Shown here one piece after another: positions 8,853 to 17,978 of a DNA stretch of 64,000 nucleotides (positions are counted from its first letter, which is position 1; every line of letters begins with the position of its first letter). Both the position numbers and the translations under genes were made by a program. Under the pieces are notes generated by a model. It saw nothing but the letters and a program-made list of their open reading frames with translations, searched no databases and was not told the DNA's origin. The stretch spans positions 1-64,000 of the forward strand of contig NZ_PPRG01000034.1 of the NCBI RefSeq assembly GCF_002902625.1, written 5' to 3'. This DNA comes from Staphylococcus devriesei. GTDB lineage: Bacteria; Bacillota; Bacilli; Staphylococcales; Staphylococcaceae.

Positions 8853-9976
8853 TTAAAAAGTTGGAATTACTTTGGATATAGATATTAATAATACCGGTTT
8901 AATAAGTTTTCCAGAATTTGAATCTAAAATTGCTTGGTTAATATATTCGAAGTCATAAAATTTAACTAATTTATTAAAATCAAATTGTCCTTGCTTATAT
9001 AATTCAATTAATTGAGATATTTCAAATTGAGCAATCGCATCACTCATCAATACACCTTAATGGACTTATTTTGGAGTACTAAATCTGTAAAGCTATTCAT
9101 TTCTAATTTATTTTATGTTACAGCTATAGAGGCCATTACTCCTTGCGTACCAAGAACATCTATAGCAGACTACATAACAGTTGAAACTCCTATTTTGTCA
9201 ACAGAAAAACTCACCCCTTTGCCATTAGTTATTTTATTTACTTCTTCAATTAAATCTTCATTAGAAATATTAATCACATGCGTGGCACCTAATTCCTTTG
9301 CAGTACTTAATCTGCGACCATGAATCTCTACAGCAATAACTTTTGTACAGCCTTGTGCTTTTGCTAACATTAATGCTGCTGAACTTACCGCACCAGTACC
9401 AAATACAACTATACTATCTCCAACTTTAGGTTTTAAGCCATTTACAATTGTTCAAGCTCCAGTTAAGAATCCACATCCTAAAGGGGCAACTAATCTTAAA
9501 TCAATATCATTATCTATTTTAACTAAGTTTCTATAATTTGTAATTGTATGTGTAGAAAAAGAGCTTTACGTAAAGAAATTAGATACTGCTGTTCCATCTT
9601 GCTTTTTGAATGTGTATGATCCGTCTATTCTAGCCCCACTCATATTTAATGTAGTCCAATTTATACAAGAAGAAGGATTCTCTGAATTGCAGTTTTCACA
9701 TTCTCCCCAAGTATTGTAAGCCATTAAAACTTGATCTCCAACTTTAAAATTTGTAGCTTGCTCACCTACCTTTTCGATAATTCCTGCTCCTTCATGTCCT
9801 AATAGTGCTGGAAAAGAAAATTCTGCATCACCAATTCTCATTGCTTCGTCAGAGTGACAAATATATGAAACTACCACTTTAACAATAACTTACTCACTTT
9901 GTATATCTTGAAGTTCTAAATCTCCGAATTCATAATCCCCTTTAACTTTGTTAATAACTGCTGATTGTATTAACAT
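8853..9976 (-). pseudogene. Zinc-dependent alcohol dehydrogenase, multiply interrupted
   Basis: Medium-chain NAD-dependent alcohol dehydrogenase of the aryl-alcohol type. From ATG 9976 the reverse frame gives a GroES-like domain with the zinc ligands CHSDE, GHEGAG and the CENCNSENPSSC cluster, then a Rossmann part (VFGTGAVSSAALMLAKAQG). Five in-frame stops interrupt it, near 9890, 9563, 9449, 9167 and 9112. Several look like single substitutions of Gln, Glu, Gly or Lys codons. A 1-base shift near 9050 precedes the C-terminal piece MSDAIAQFEISQLIELYKQG. The remnant totals about 370 residues, near full family length, so the gene died by point mutation rather than deletion. Confidence 0.9.
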
Positions 9977-10013
9977 AATATCATCGCTTTATCAATTAAT
10001 ATACATATTTTTA

Positions 10014-10038
10014 GGTTCTATACTTAATTGGACTGATG
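10014..10038 (+). repeat. Left terminal inverted repeat of the IS
   Basis: GGTTCTATACTTAATTGGAC plus TGATG matches the right end over the inner ATTGGACTGATG exactly, with several differences in the outer part. A local hairpin just inside (ending near 10060) could stop read-through into the transposase. Confidence 0.75.
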
Positions 10039-10142
10039 AAAATCAGTTCAATTTTTTTATGTCTTTAAGAATATAAAAATGGCGCAAATATCTCTATAAT
10101 TGTAAGTGCCTTAAACCAACAATGAGGAGAGATATTGCGCCT

Positions 10143-11472
10143 ATGACTGATTGTATATCAAAAATAATTGGAATTAAAGATAAAAATATTAAATTTGAAG
10201 ACACATTAGATGAAAAAGTCTATAAAGGAATGACCTGTTTATTCTTTTACGGTGAACTATCCTATACACCTCCAAGGTGGGCATTATGTGGGTATAAAAA
10301 TAAGGATTATTCAATCGTTAAAAATGGCAAGAAACAATCATGCATTACGCTTAATAAAATGAATGAAAGACCAGCTTATTTAGTATTAGCGAAGCAACGC
10401 TTTTATTGTAAATGTTGTGAGTCTCACTTTACTGCTAAAACAAATGTTGTTGATATGTACTGCTATATTGCTAACTCGACCAAGCTAGCGATTGTCGATA
10501 AAGCCACAGAAGTCCGTTCAGAGAAAGCTATCGCCCGTGATACATTTGTATCACCTACCACGGTCTCTAGATACATTGATATGATTGCGAATCAAATACA
10601 TCAAACGCCTTAATCAATCCTCGCCCGAACACCTTATGATGGATGAATTTAAAAGAGTTAAAAATGTATCAGGGAGTATGAATTTTATTTACGCCGATGC
10701 GTTGACGCATCCTATTGTAGATATCGTAGAAGATCACCGTTTATTTTCGTTAAAACGATATTTTAATCGGTTTCCTTTAAAAGAACGTCAAAAAGTAAAA
10801 AACATTACGATTGATATATATCCACCTTATATAAATTTGATTCGTAATATGTTTCCTAATGCACATATTATTATTGATCGCTTCCATATTGTACAATCTA
10901 TTCATCGTGCGCTTAATATGGCACGTGTCAGTGCCATGAATGACCTAAAAAACGCACATCGCCCAGATTACAATAAGTGTAAACGTTATTGGAAACTGGT
11001 CTTAAAACCTACGGAAAACTTAGAATCCTTTGAATATAAAAAAATGAGATTGTTTAAAGAATGGAAGACCGAAAAAGGTGTCGTCAAGCATATTTTAGCT
11101 TTAAACTCAACATTAGAACGTACTTACCACTATGTAAATCAACTACGCACCTGTATTAAAACGAATGACTTCTCGGCATTAGTGACAACTTTATCTATGA
11201 TTGACTTATCACTGACTCATAAAAAATTTAAGCCAGTTGTAGGGACTTTACGCAAGTACACTGATTTCATCAAAAACACCCTCACTTATACTAATCTGAC
11301 CAACGGTCCAATTGAAGGCATTAACAATAAAATTAAATTAATTAAACGGGTATCTTATGGTTATAGAAATTACAATCACCTGCGCAATCGCATAATTTTG
11401 TGTTCTAAACTTTACGCATATAGACCAAAAAAGAGATTAAGCAATGTTTCGTTGCTTAATCTCTATAATTGA
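10143..11472 (+). pseudogene. ISL3-family transposase, split by a frameshift
   Basis: The N-terminal part (10143-10613) has the zinc-binding and HTH region of ISL3 transposases (FYCKCCESHFTAKT, then TFVSPTTVSRYI). The C-terminal part, to 11472, has the DDE-type catalytic core (MNFIYADAL, HIIIDRFHIVQ, GPIEGINNKIK). The two frames join at about 10607-10612, where ACGCCTTAATC would read through if one C of the CC pair were removed. The reunited protein is about 440 residues, as expected. ISL3 elements do not normally use frameshifting, so I read this as an inactivating insertion. Confidence 0.85.
11430..11466 (+). terminator. Hairpin at the transposase 3' end
   Basis: AGAGATTAAGCAA pairs with TTGCTTAATCTCT around a 7-base loop at the end of the transposase frame inside the IS. 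There is no strong T-run, so termination is less certain than the hairpin. Confidence 0.5.
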
Positions 11473-11475
11473 GGC

Positions 11476-11500
11476 CATCAGTCCAATTTGACAGAGAGCC
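11476..11500 (-). repeat. Right terminal inverted repeat of the IS
   Basis: Read on the minus strand it starts GGCTCTCTGTCAAATTGGAC, the canonical form for staphylococcal ISL3 elements. It is better preserved than the left end. Confidence 0.8.
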
Positions 11501-11501
11501 A

Positions 11502-11615
11502 TATTTTATCGCTTTTGTAATCGTTTTCGTAATTTTACTTCTTACTAAAAGTATTGTATTAGAAGAAATGAATAAAGCTAGTAATTATAACTTAGCAAAA
11601 ATTGATTTGTTTTAA
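11502..11615 (+). pseudogene. C-terminal remnant of a membrane transporter
   Basis: Directly after the IS the plus strand reads one hydrophobic segment FIAFVIVFVILLL, then TKSIVLEEMNKASNYN and a stop at 11615. This is a final transmembrane helix and short hydrophilic tail, probably of an MFS or similar permease. The body of the gene is absent on the other side of the IS, so an adjacent deletion must have occurred. Confidence 0.6.
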
Positions 11616-11727
11616 TAGATGATACTAATATCAAAGTAAATTAAAGAATAGTAATTGATTCACCCACTATCTTTAAAACCCACTTTTTTAAAAGTATATT
11701 AGAATAAATATTTTTTAGATTAAACGC

Positions 11728-11756
11728 TTGAAACGGAGACTCGTCTCACTTATAAT
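11728..11756 (+). promoter_or_regulatory. Strong promoter with built-in operator for tetR
   Basis: TTGAAA (11728-11733) and TATAAT (11751-11756) are exactly 17 bases apart. The spacer contains GAGAC-TC-GTCTC (11736-11747), a perfect inverted repeat. The next gene is tetR at 11804, so autorepression is the simplest reading. The left flank AAACGGA is identical to that of the operator at 5598. Confidence 0.75.
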
Positions 11757-11803
11757 GATTTATTAAATATGTATGAAACAAATAATTTGAAGGTGAGGTT
11801 TAT

Positions 11804-12376
11804 ATGTCAAAGCGAAGTGATGCTATTAAAAATGAAAAGCTTATTATAAAAACAGCTAATGAACTTTTCAATATGTATGGTGTAGATTCGATAAGTATGA
11901 AAAAAATAGCGGAAGCCGCTCAAATTGGTAAAGGAACATTATATCGTCACTTTTCCAATAAGTCCGATATTTGTTCTGCACTGTTGAGTCAAGAAATTGA
12001 ACACATGTTTAATCAGATTGATTATAAAAAGAAAATTCAAACTGATCAGCAAGAATTACTTCGTTTTATATTTTTATCTCTTATTGAAATTATGGAGAAA
12101 AATGTAAGTTTAATTAAAGAAATTGAACGTTCAGACAAAAAAAATCGTGTACTTATGCAGACACCCTTCTATGTAAAACTTAAATCAGAAGTTATGTCAT
12201 GTATAACAAAAATGGATATTGTCAATGATCCTGATTTTCATGCTGATATTTTACTGAATTCTTTTTCAGCAGATGTATTTGAGTATCAACATTATGTTAA
12301 AAAGATTCCCTCCAAACAATTTGTAGATCGTATTTTGAAAATTTTTGTTCGAGGTATTCAGTCCTCAAAACTTTGA
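11804..12376 (+). CDS. TetR/AcrR family repressor
   Basis: A 190-residue regulator with an N-terminal HTH (SMKKIAEAAQIGKGTLYRHF, about residues 30-50) and an all-helical ligand domain. The ATG at 11804 has a GGTGAGG site. It is first in a unit with an isochorismatase-like gene and a broken Bcr/CflA-type exporter. It is related to the TetR protein at 4134 by the RSDA start, GTLYRHF and PFY positions. A palindrome in its own promoter suggests negative autoregulation. The effector is unknown. Confidence 0.88.
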   Translation: MSKRSDAIKNEKLIIKTANELFNMYGVDSISMKKIAEAAQIGKGTLYRHFSNKSDICSALLSQEIEHMFNQIDYKKKIQTDQQELLRFIFLSLIEIMEKNVSLIKEIERSDKKNRVLMQTPFYVKLKSEVMSCITKMDIVNDPDFHADILLNSFSADVFEYQHYVKKIPSKQFVDRILKIFVRGIQSSKL

Positions 12377-12395
12377 TAACGAAAGGAAAATAAAA

Positions 12396-12965
12396 ATGGA
12401 TTTCAAGAATACAGCTTTAGTTTTAGTTGACTTACAAAAAGGTATTGCGAATACTGTTGAAACAGCTCCGCATAGTGTCTCAACAGTATTAAATAATGCT
12501 GCAAAAATGGTGGAATTATTTAGAAAGAATGAAGGTTTTATAGCATTTATTAGGGTTGATTTTATTGACGGTAAAGATGCTCTAAAGCCTAATGCGATGA
12601 AATCCTTGCCAGGAGGTAGTCCGAATCCTGATCTTGCTGAAATAGTTGATGAACTTGGGGTAAAATCAACGGATTATGTTGTAAGTAAACGAGGATTTAG
12701 TGGCTTTTTTGGCACAGACTTAGATTTACAACTACGACGTCGAGGTATTCAAAATATCGTCATTGGTGGCATTTCTACACATATGGGTGTTGATACTACT
12801 GCGCGTGATGCTTATCAAAATGCATATAATCAATATTTTGTTTCTGACATGATGTCTGCACCTGAAGCATCATTACATCAATTTTCAATTGAACAAACAT
12901 TTCCATTTATGGGACAAGTTGTTACAACAGAAGATATGATTAAAATTTTAGACTCTAAAAAGTAG
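12396..12965 (+). CDS. Isochorismatase-like hydrolase
   Basis: A 189-residue cytoplasmic enzyme of the isochorismatase superfamily. The start is ATG 12396, with a GAAAGGA site 20 bases after tetR; an upstream in-frame start would lie inside tetR. Asp in LVDLQKG (near residue 11) is the first catalytic residue and the core ends GGISTHMGVDTTARDAY. In cysteine hydrolases the position after STHM is Cys. Here it is Gly, as in true isochorismatases such as EntB, so vinyl-ether rather than amide hydrolysis is possible. The substrate is not established. Confidence 0.85.
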   Translation: MDFKNTALVLVDLQKGIANTVETAPHSVSTVLNNAAKMVELFRKNEGFIAFIRVDFIDGKDALKPNAMKSLPGGSPNPDLAEIVDELGVKSTDYVVSKRGFSGFFGTDLDLQLRRRGIQNIVIGGISTHMGVDTTARDAYQNAYNQYFVSDMMSAPEASLHQFSIEQTFPFMGQVVTTEDMIKILDSKK

Positions 12966-12975
12966 TAATCTTTAA

Positions 12976-13016
12976 AAGAACACGAAAGTCTTTATTTTGA
13001 CTTTCGTGTTCTTTTA
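12976..13016 (+). terminator. Rho-independent terminator
   Basis: AAGAACACGAAAGTC pairs with GACTTTCGTGTTCTT around an 8-base loop, with the tail TTTTATT. It follows the isochorismatase-like gene. Confidence 0.88.
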
Positions 13017-13056
13017 TTGACAAATTCTTAAAATAGAACCAGAAAGGAAATTTATA

Positions 13057-13439
13057 ATGAAGAAAAAAATATATCCCCTTTATTTATTCTAATTATGGCT
13101 GGTCTGGCTGCGTTTGGTCCACTATCAATTGATATGTATCTACCAGCATTGCCTGAAGTTAAATCTATGCTAAATACAAGTACTGCTCAAGTTCAAATGA
13201 CACTTACATTTTTTATGATTGGCCTGGCTTTTGGTAATATTACTATTGGAACACTATCTGATACGTTTGGTCGAAAAAATCCTTTAATATTTAGTTTAAT
13301 TGTTTATATTTTATCTTCAATCGTTATTGCAATTGCACCGAATATTACAATCGTTCTTATATTTCGTTTCATACAAGGATTTGCTGGTGGAGCTGGTATC
13401 GTCTTATCAAGAGCTATTGCCACAGATTTATATAAAAAG
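13057..13439 (+). pseudogene. Bcr/CflA-type MFS drug exporter, frameshifted and truncated
   Basis: ATG 13057 (GAAAGGAA site) gives MKKK, then the frame is lost in a run of seven As. Adding one A restores NISPLFILIMAGLAAFGPLS and continues as a normal Bcr/CflA exporter through helix 4 and GGAGIVLSRAIATDLY. At about 13435 the transporter stops being recognisable and SCC-type DNA begins; roughly 260 residues are missing. This is the left boundary of the SCC-like segment. It once formed a unit with the TetR and isochorismatase-like genes. Confidence 0.85.
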
Positions 13440-13463
13440 AGTCAGAACGAAAGGAAGTCTCTT

Positions 13464-13775
13464 ATGAATAGATATATCACCCGGGATATCGCCAACAACT
13501 TACCTAATATCTTACAACACCAATTATGGCAACTCGTATCTGAGCGAGAACAAGAACAAACCAAAGATAATACCTTAGTAGATTATTTTCATATATTCCA
13601 GTTCAATACACATCGCAATCAATTATATATCAAACACAAACAAGAACGACCAGCGTATGTGAAAACTCAAAAGGCAATTATCAATCAACCTATCAATATC
13701 AATAAGGTCTACATTATCCGTGAAGATGATGTAGACCTTTCTTATTACATTATGTTATTACCAAATGAATATTAA
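13464..13775 (+). CDS. DUF960 family protein (SCC-associated)
   Basis: A 103-residue protein starting at ATG 13464 after a GAAAGGAAG site. The reading frame is continuous with the truncated exporter upstream, but the natural start is internal. It begins MNRYITRDIANNLP and has QERPAYVKTQ in the middle and VYIIREDDVDLSYYIMLLP at the end, matching DUF960 proteins that travel with the ccr recombinase complex of SCC elements. The function is unknown. It overlaps no gene and precedes the DUF1643 gene by 13 bases. Confidence 0.75.
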   Translation: MNRYITRDIANNLPNILQHQLWQLVSEREQEQTKDNTLVDYFHIFQFNTHRNQLYIKHKQERPAYVKTQKAIINQPININKVYIIREDDVDLSYYIMLLPNEY

Positions 13776-13788
13776 GGAGATAAAATCA

Positions 13789-14295
13789 ATGGAAAATATC
13801 ACAAATACACTTGTCACTACTGCAATATTTGACGAAAAGAGAACTCACCGCTACTTACTAACAAAGACATGGGACAGTGAAAAACAAACACTTACAATCA
13901 TCACGATGTATCCGCACTATGATGGCATTATCAATATTGACCTAACAACCCAACTCATTATGAACAAAGTTTCAGAAATGGATGCATTTGGGTCCATCTA
14001 TTTTGTGAATCTATACTCTAATATTACAACACCTATCAATCTCAAACATTTAGAAGAAAATGCTTATGATAATCATACAAATATTCAAATTATGAAAGCA
14101 GTGAAAGAATCAGATGAAGTGATATTAGCATGGGGTGCTTACGCTAAAAAGCCCGTTGTTGAAGCACGTGTTAATGAAGTATTAGAAATGTTGAAACCAC
14201 ATAAGAAGAAAGTGAAACAACTCATGAACCCAGCAACCAATGAAATCATGCACCCCCTTAATCCGAAAGCACGTCAAAAATGGACGTTGAAATAA
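13789..14295 (+). CDS. DUF1643 family protein (SCC-associated)
   Basis: A 168-residue protein from ATG 13789 with an AAGGAGAT site. DUF1643 features are the central FVNLYSNITTP, the EVILAWGAYAKKP segment and the C-terminal NPATNEIMHPLNPKARQKW. DUF1643 and DUF960 genes are standard neighbours in SCC elements next to ccr genes, but no ccr gene lies in this window. The function is unknown; association with mobile defence islands is known for the family. Confidence 0.75.
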   Translation: MENITNTLVTTAIFDEKRTHRYLLTKTWDSEKQTLTIITMYPHYDGIINIDLTTQLIMNKVSEMDAFGSIYFVNLYSNITTPINLKHLEENAYDNHTNIQIMKAVKESDEVILAWGAYAKKPVVEARVNEVLEMLKPHKKKVKQLMNPATNEIMHPLNPKARQKWTLK

Positions 14296-14309
14296 AAGGA
14301 GGATTATCT

Positions 14310-14537
14310 ATGAACCATGACACTACACAGTCAGACTGGCAAACAGTTGCTAACTGTTTAGCTTCACAAAATTATATATCGATTGTAAAAGGGTTAGTAC
14401 ACCATTTCACAGCAATCGAAGATGAAGAAATACTTGATAAAATCTACGAAGATTTTATGAATGATGACTCTATTACAACAATATTTAATGATGATTTTCA
14501 AACAATTATTAATAGATACTTAAATAGAATGAATTGA
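14310..14537 (+). CDS. Small SCC-type hypothetical protein
   Basis: A 75-residue acidic helical protein; ATG 14310 follows AAAGGAGGA 14 bases after the DUF1643 stop, so it is in the same operon. In SCC elements this position is usually held by short conserved ORFs, including the uracil-DNA glycosylase inhibitor SAUGI. This one is shorter and I cannot match it to SAUGI. The function is unknown. Confidence 0.6.
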   Translation: MNHDTTQSDWQTVANCLASQNYISIVKGLVHHFTAIEDEEILDKIYEDFMNDDSITTIFNDDFQTIINRYLNRMN

Positions 14538-14623
14538 TGTATCAAAAAGACAATCTATTCCCTTAATCATAACACTTAAAATCCTAAATTCATGATAAAA
14601 TATTAGTATTAGGAGGAATTGAT

Positions 14624-17600
14624 ATGTCTATCGAAAGTATTTATCATACCATTACTAAAACTGAAGACTACTCTTTAGAATTAGAAAAAACAAAAAACAA
14701 CTTATTTAAAAAAATTCAAAATAACATGAATGAATCAACTATTTCATCCATTTTTGAATCTGAAATATATACTTTAATTGAAAATAATTTTCATATAGAT
14801 GATTTTCATTTTGATAAAGAATTTACTAGTAAAGATTTCAACCAAGAATTTTCAGGAAGAATTGATATGAAACATAATGGACTATTAGTAGAATACAAAA
14901 AACCTAGTGCATTAAAAACTTCTAATCAACAAGTAAGTGCTCAACAACAATTAATCAGCTAAAAGATACTCATGATATAACTACTATGATTATTACTGAT
15001 GGTAAAAAAATAGGTAAAATTGGTTATGTAAACGAAAAATACAATACATTACCTTTTAAAAATATAACTACTAATGATATAGATGAAATAGTTAAAGCAT
15101 TAATATTCTCAAAATCTAAAAAATTAAACTCTCAAAATATTACTACTGACTTTGGTTTACGACCTCATAGTATTACTATGAAATTAACTAATAAATTATT
15201 TCACTCCCTTTATAATCAAGAATTAGATACAAAAACTTTAATGTTATTTAAAGAATGGCAAGTATTATTTCATCTTTCTGAAACAGATATGGGGAAGAAT
15301 CAAGATATCATAAAAAGAAGAAGCGAGTTATCTAATTTATTCGAAGTAAATATCAACGATGCTCGAAGTGAATATTTAGCTCTCTTTTCCCTTCAAACAA
15401 CTTATGCAATAATAATAAAACTTATTGCTTGTAAATTGCTTAATAAAAGATTAACCAATTCTGAAAATATCAAGTATTTTAATGATTTGACAGTTGTAAC
15501 AAGTGATGAATTAAAAGAATTTCTTGAAAAAATTGAAGATGGGTACAGTTTTTCTGATAATGGAATTTACAATCTGTTAGAAGGCGATTTTTTTAGCTGG
15601 TATCATTTAGATTCACATTGGGATTATGAATTATACACTTTATTTAATAATTTAATATCAAAAATTGAAGAATATACTACTTTTACGTTTTTACATGAAC
15701 ATACTTCAATAGATGTTTTTAAAGAATTGTATATTGAAATAATGCCTAAATCTATCAGACATTCTTTAGGTGAATATTTTACTCCAGCTTGGTTAGCTGA
15801 TAATGTGGTTCAAGAATCGATTAATAGAATCGACTCAAAAAATTGGAAAGCTATTGATCCAACATGTGGTAGTGGAATCTTTATAACTACACTAATAAAT
15901 AAAGTCTTTGATCAATATGATCTTAGTGAAATGAACTCTAAAGAGAAAGAAAATTTATTAAAAGAAATATATAATAGAGTTAAAGGAATTGATATAAATC
16001 CTCTAAATGTGCTTACTTCTCGTGTGAGTTATATGCTAGCAATTTCACCACTTATAGATGAGGAAACTACTTTTGAAATTCCAGTTTACTTAGGCGATTC
16101 AGCCATAATTCCTACTACCGAAAAAATTGAAAATACTGAATGCTACGTTAACACTATTGAAACAATAGAAGGTAACTTAAATGCTATATTTCCAGTAGAT
16201 TTTGTTGAGTCCTCTGAATTTACTCCAACATTAATTACTGCACAAAAACTTTTAAATATAGGAATATTGGACGAAGTAATAAGTTATTTACTTGAAAAAA
16301 TATCTAAATATACAGCTATTAATGTTACTTTAGAGAATAAAATACAAGACTTATGTAATAAAATCGCTGAATTATCGAGTAAACAATGGGATGGAATTTG
16401 GCTAAGAATTATTTCAAACTTTTTAAAAGCAGGTTCTCTTAAAGATTTAAACATTGTTGTAGGTAATCCACCATGGGTAAAATGGGAATACCTTCCCCAA
16501 AATTATGCAGAAAAAATTAAATCTGTTTCCCTGGAGAGACATCTATTTAGTGGTCAAACCTATATGGGAGCAATTAGTTTAAATATTTGTGCTTTAATTG
16601 CTCATGTAAATGCAAGCTATAGACCCAATGAAGATGGAATTTTAGCCTTTCTAATGCCAAAAACGATGATGACTCAAGATTCGTATGAAGGTTTTAGAAA
16701 CTTTATTTTAGATATAGAAACAAATAAAAGATTTTATCTACAATATGCAGAAGATTGGGAAAAATCTGGTCATCCTTTTATAACTATGAAAGACGCATTT
16801 CTTTCTTATTATTTCAAAAAAGATTACATTGATTATACTAAAGGGGTTCCCCTTACTAATGTAATTAAAAAAGAGGAATAAAAATTGAAAAGATAAACTC
16901 AAAATCTTCTTTTTCAGATGTAAAAGAGTATTTTACGTTAAAAAATGGATATCTAGTTAAATTAGATGATAACAGAAGTGGATTCACATTTGTTAACAAC
17001 TCAACACAAATTCAAAATTTATCTAAAGTTATTGGTGATAATAACTATAAAGCTAGAAGCGGGGTAGAATTCACTCCAAAAGAAGTATATATACTAGACT
17101 TTCTCAAAAATTCAAAAAACGATGATCAAGCTATTTTCACTAATATTACCTCTGACAAAACGACACATAAAGTTAATCATGTTGGTGACTTGAATGTAGA
17201 GACTAAATATATTATGCCACTAATTACAGGTCCAACAATCGAACGATTTTCTTTAGAAAATAGAAATCAATACTGCATTTATCCTTACAACATGAATGAA
17301 AAGCAGAGTGTATCAATTAACGAACTATTAAATTTATCTCCTAAGCTTGCTAAATATTTGCTAAATCAGAAATCTGTTATTGAAAAACAATCTGAAAGAA
17401 GTAAATTTATTGCAAAAGGAGAAAATTTTTATTCATTATCTAAAATAGGCCAATATACTTATGCTCCTTTTAAAGTTGTATTTCGTGATAATAGTAAGTG
17501 GCGCGCAGCTTTGGCTAATCCTGTAACTACATTATGGGGAGAAACTAAGATGAGTATTCCTGCAAAACACGCACCGTATATCTCTCAAGATAAAAATGGA

Positions 17601-17863
17601 AGAGATATTACTGAAGATGAAAGTTTCTACATCTGTGGTATATTAAATACTCCTGTAATAGAGGAATATATGATAAACACTTATAGTAAAAGAAGTTTCT
17701 CTATAAACTTAAATATAAAGTTACCGCTTTATGATTCGACCAATCCAAATCATTCTGCAATAGTAAAAATGTTAAAAAAATATACTCATCTGAAGTCAAA
17801 ATCGAAGAAGCATTACCTGTTTTAAATGATTTATATTTAAAAATATGTGATGAAAATAATTAA
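14624..17863 (+). pseudogene. Fused restriction nuclease-adenine methylase (type IIG-like), three frameshifts
   Basis: A single-chain restriction-modification enzyme of about 1080 residues if repaired. The N-terminal PD-(D/E)XK-type nuclease motif is GRIDMKHNGLLVEYKKP. A helical linker follows. The methylase has motif I IDPTCGSGIFI and motif IV NPPW (N6-adenine class), then a target-recognition region ending near 17863. The frame is lost near 14955, near 16866-16880 (in AAAAAA) and near 17776 (in AAAAAAA). Each break is consistent with loss of one base, and sequence continues sensibly across each. A good AGGAGG site precedes ATG 14624. Pieces lie at 14624-14962, 14986-16881 and about 16869-17825. 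As written, no active enzyme is expected. Confidence 0.85.
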
Positions 17864-17938
17864 TTTTAATATATAAAAGAGTCCGGGACATAAAGTTTAG
17901 GATAAATAAATAAAGACAATTTCTAATGAAATAATATA

Positions 17939-17964
17939 AGCAGACCTTAAGGTCTGCTTTTTTT
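17939..17964 (+). terminator. Terminator touching the next ribosome site
   Basis: AGCAGACC-TTAA-GGTCTGCT followed by seven Ts. The T-run runs directly into AGGAGG of the small ORF at 17979, so the hairpin could attenuate that gene or mark the end of the upstream transcript. A GGGACATAAA motif typical of staphylococcal intergenic repeats lies just upstream near 17884. Confidence 0.8.
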
Positions 17965-17978
17965 AGGAGGTATTCGTC

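Larger units (their letters stand above)
10014..11500. mobile_element. ISL3-family insertion sequence (IS1181-like), complete but mutated
   Basis: The right end read inward is GGCTCTCTGTCAAATTGGAC and the left end is GGTTCTATACTTAATTGGAC; both continue into TGATG, giving imperfect terminal inverted repeats of about 25 bp. The element is 1487 bp and carries one transposase gene broken by a frameshift. Flanks are ATATTTTTA on the left and ATATTTTA on the right, matching an 8-bp target duplication apart from one T. The left repeat has drifted, suggesting an old insertion. It sits between the dehydrogenase remnant and a permease remnant. Confidence 0.85.

Noticed and set aside
9012..9323. Plus-strand open frame over the dehydrogenase remnant
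   Set aside because: It is the antisense of a recognisable dehydrogenase sequence and has no domain of its own.
10585..10613. Programmed frameshift in the transposase
   Set aside because: No slippery heptamer is seen at the junction and ISL3 elements normally have a single unbroken transposase frame.
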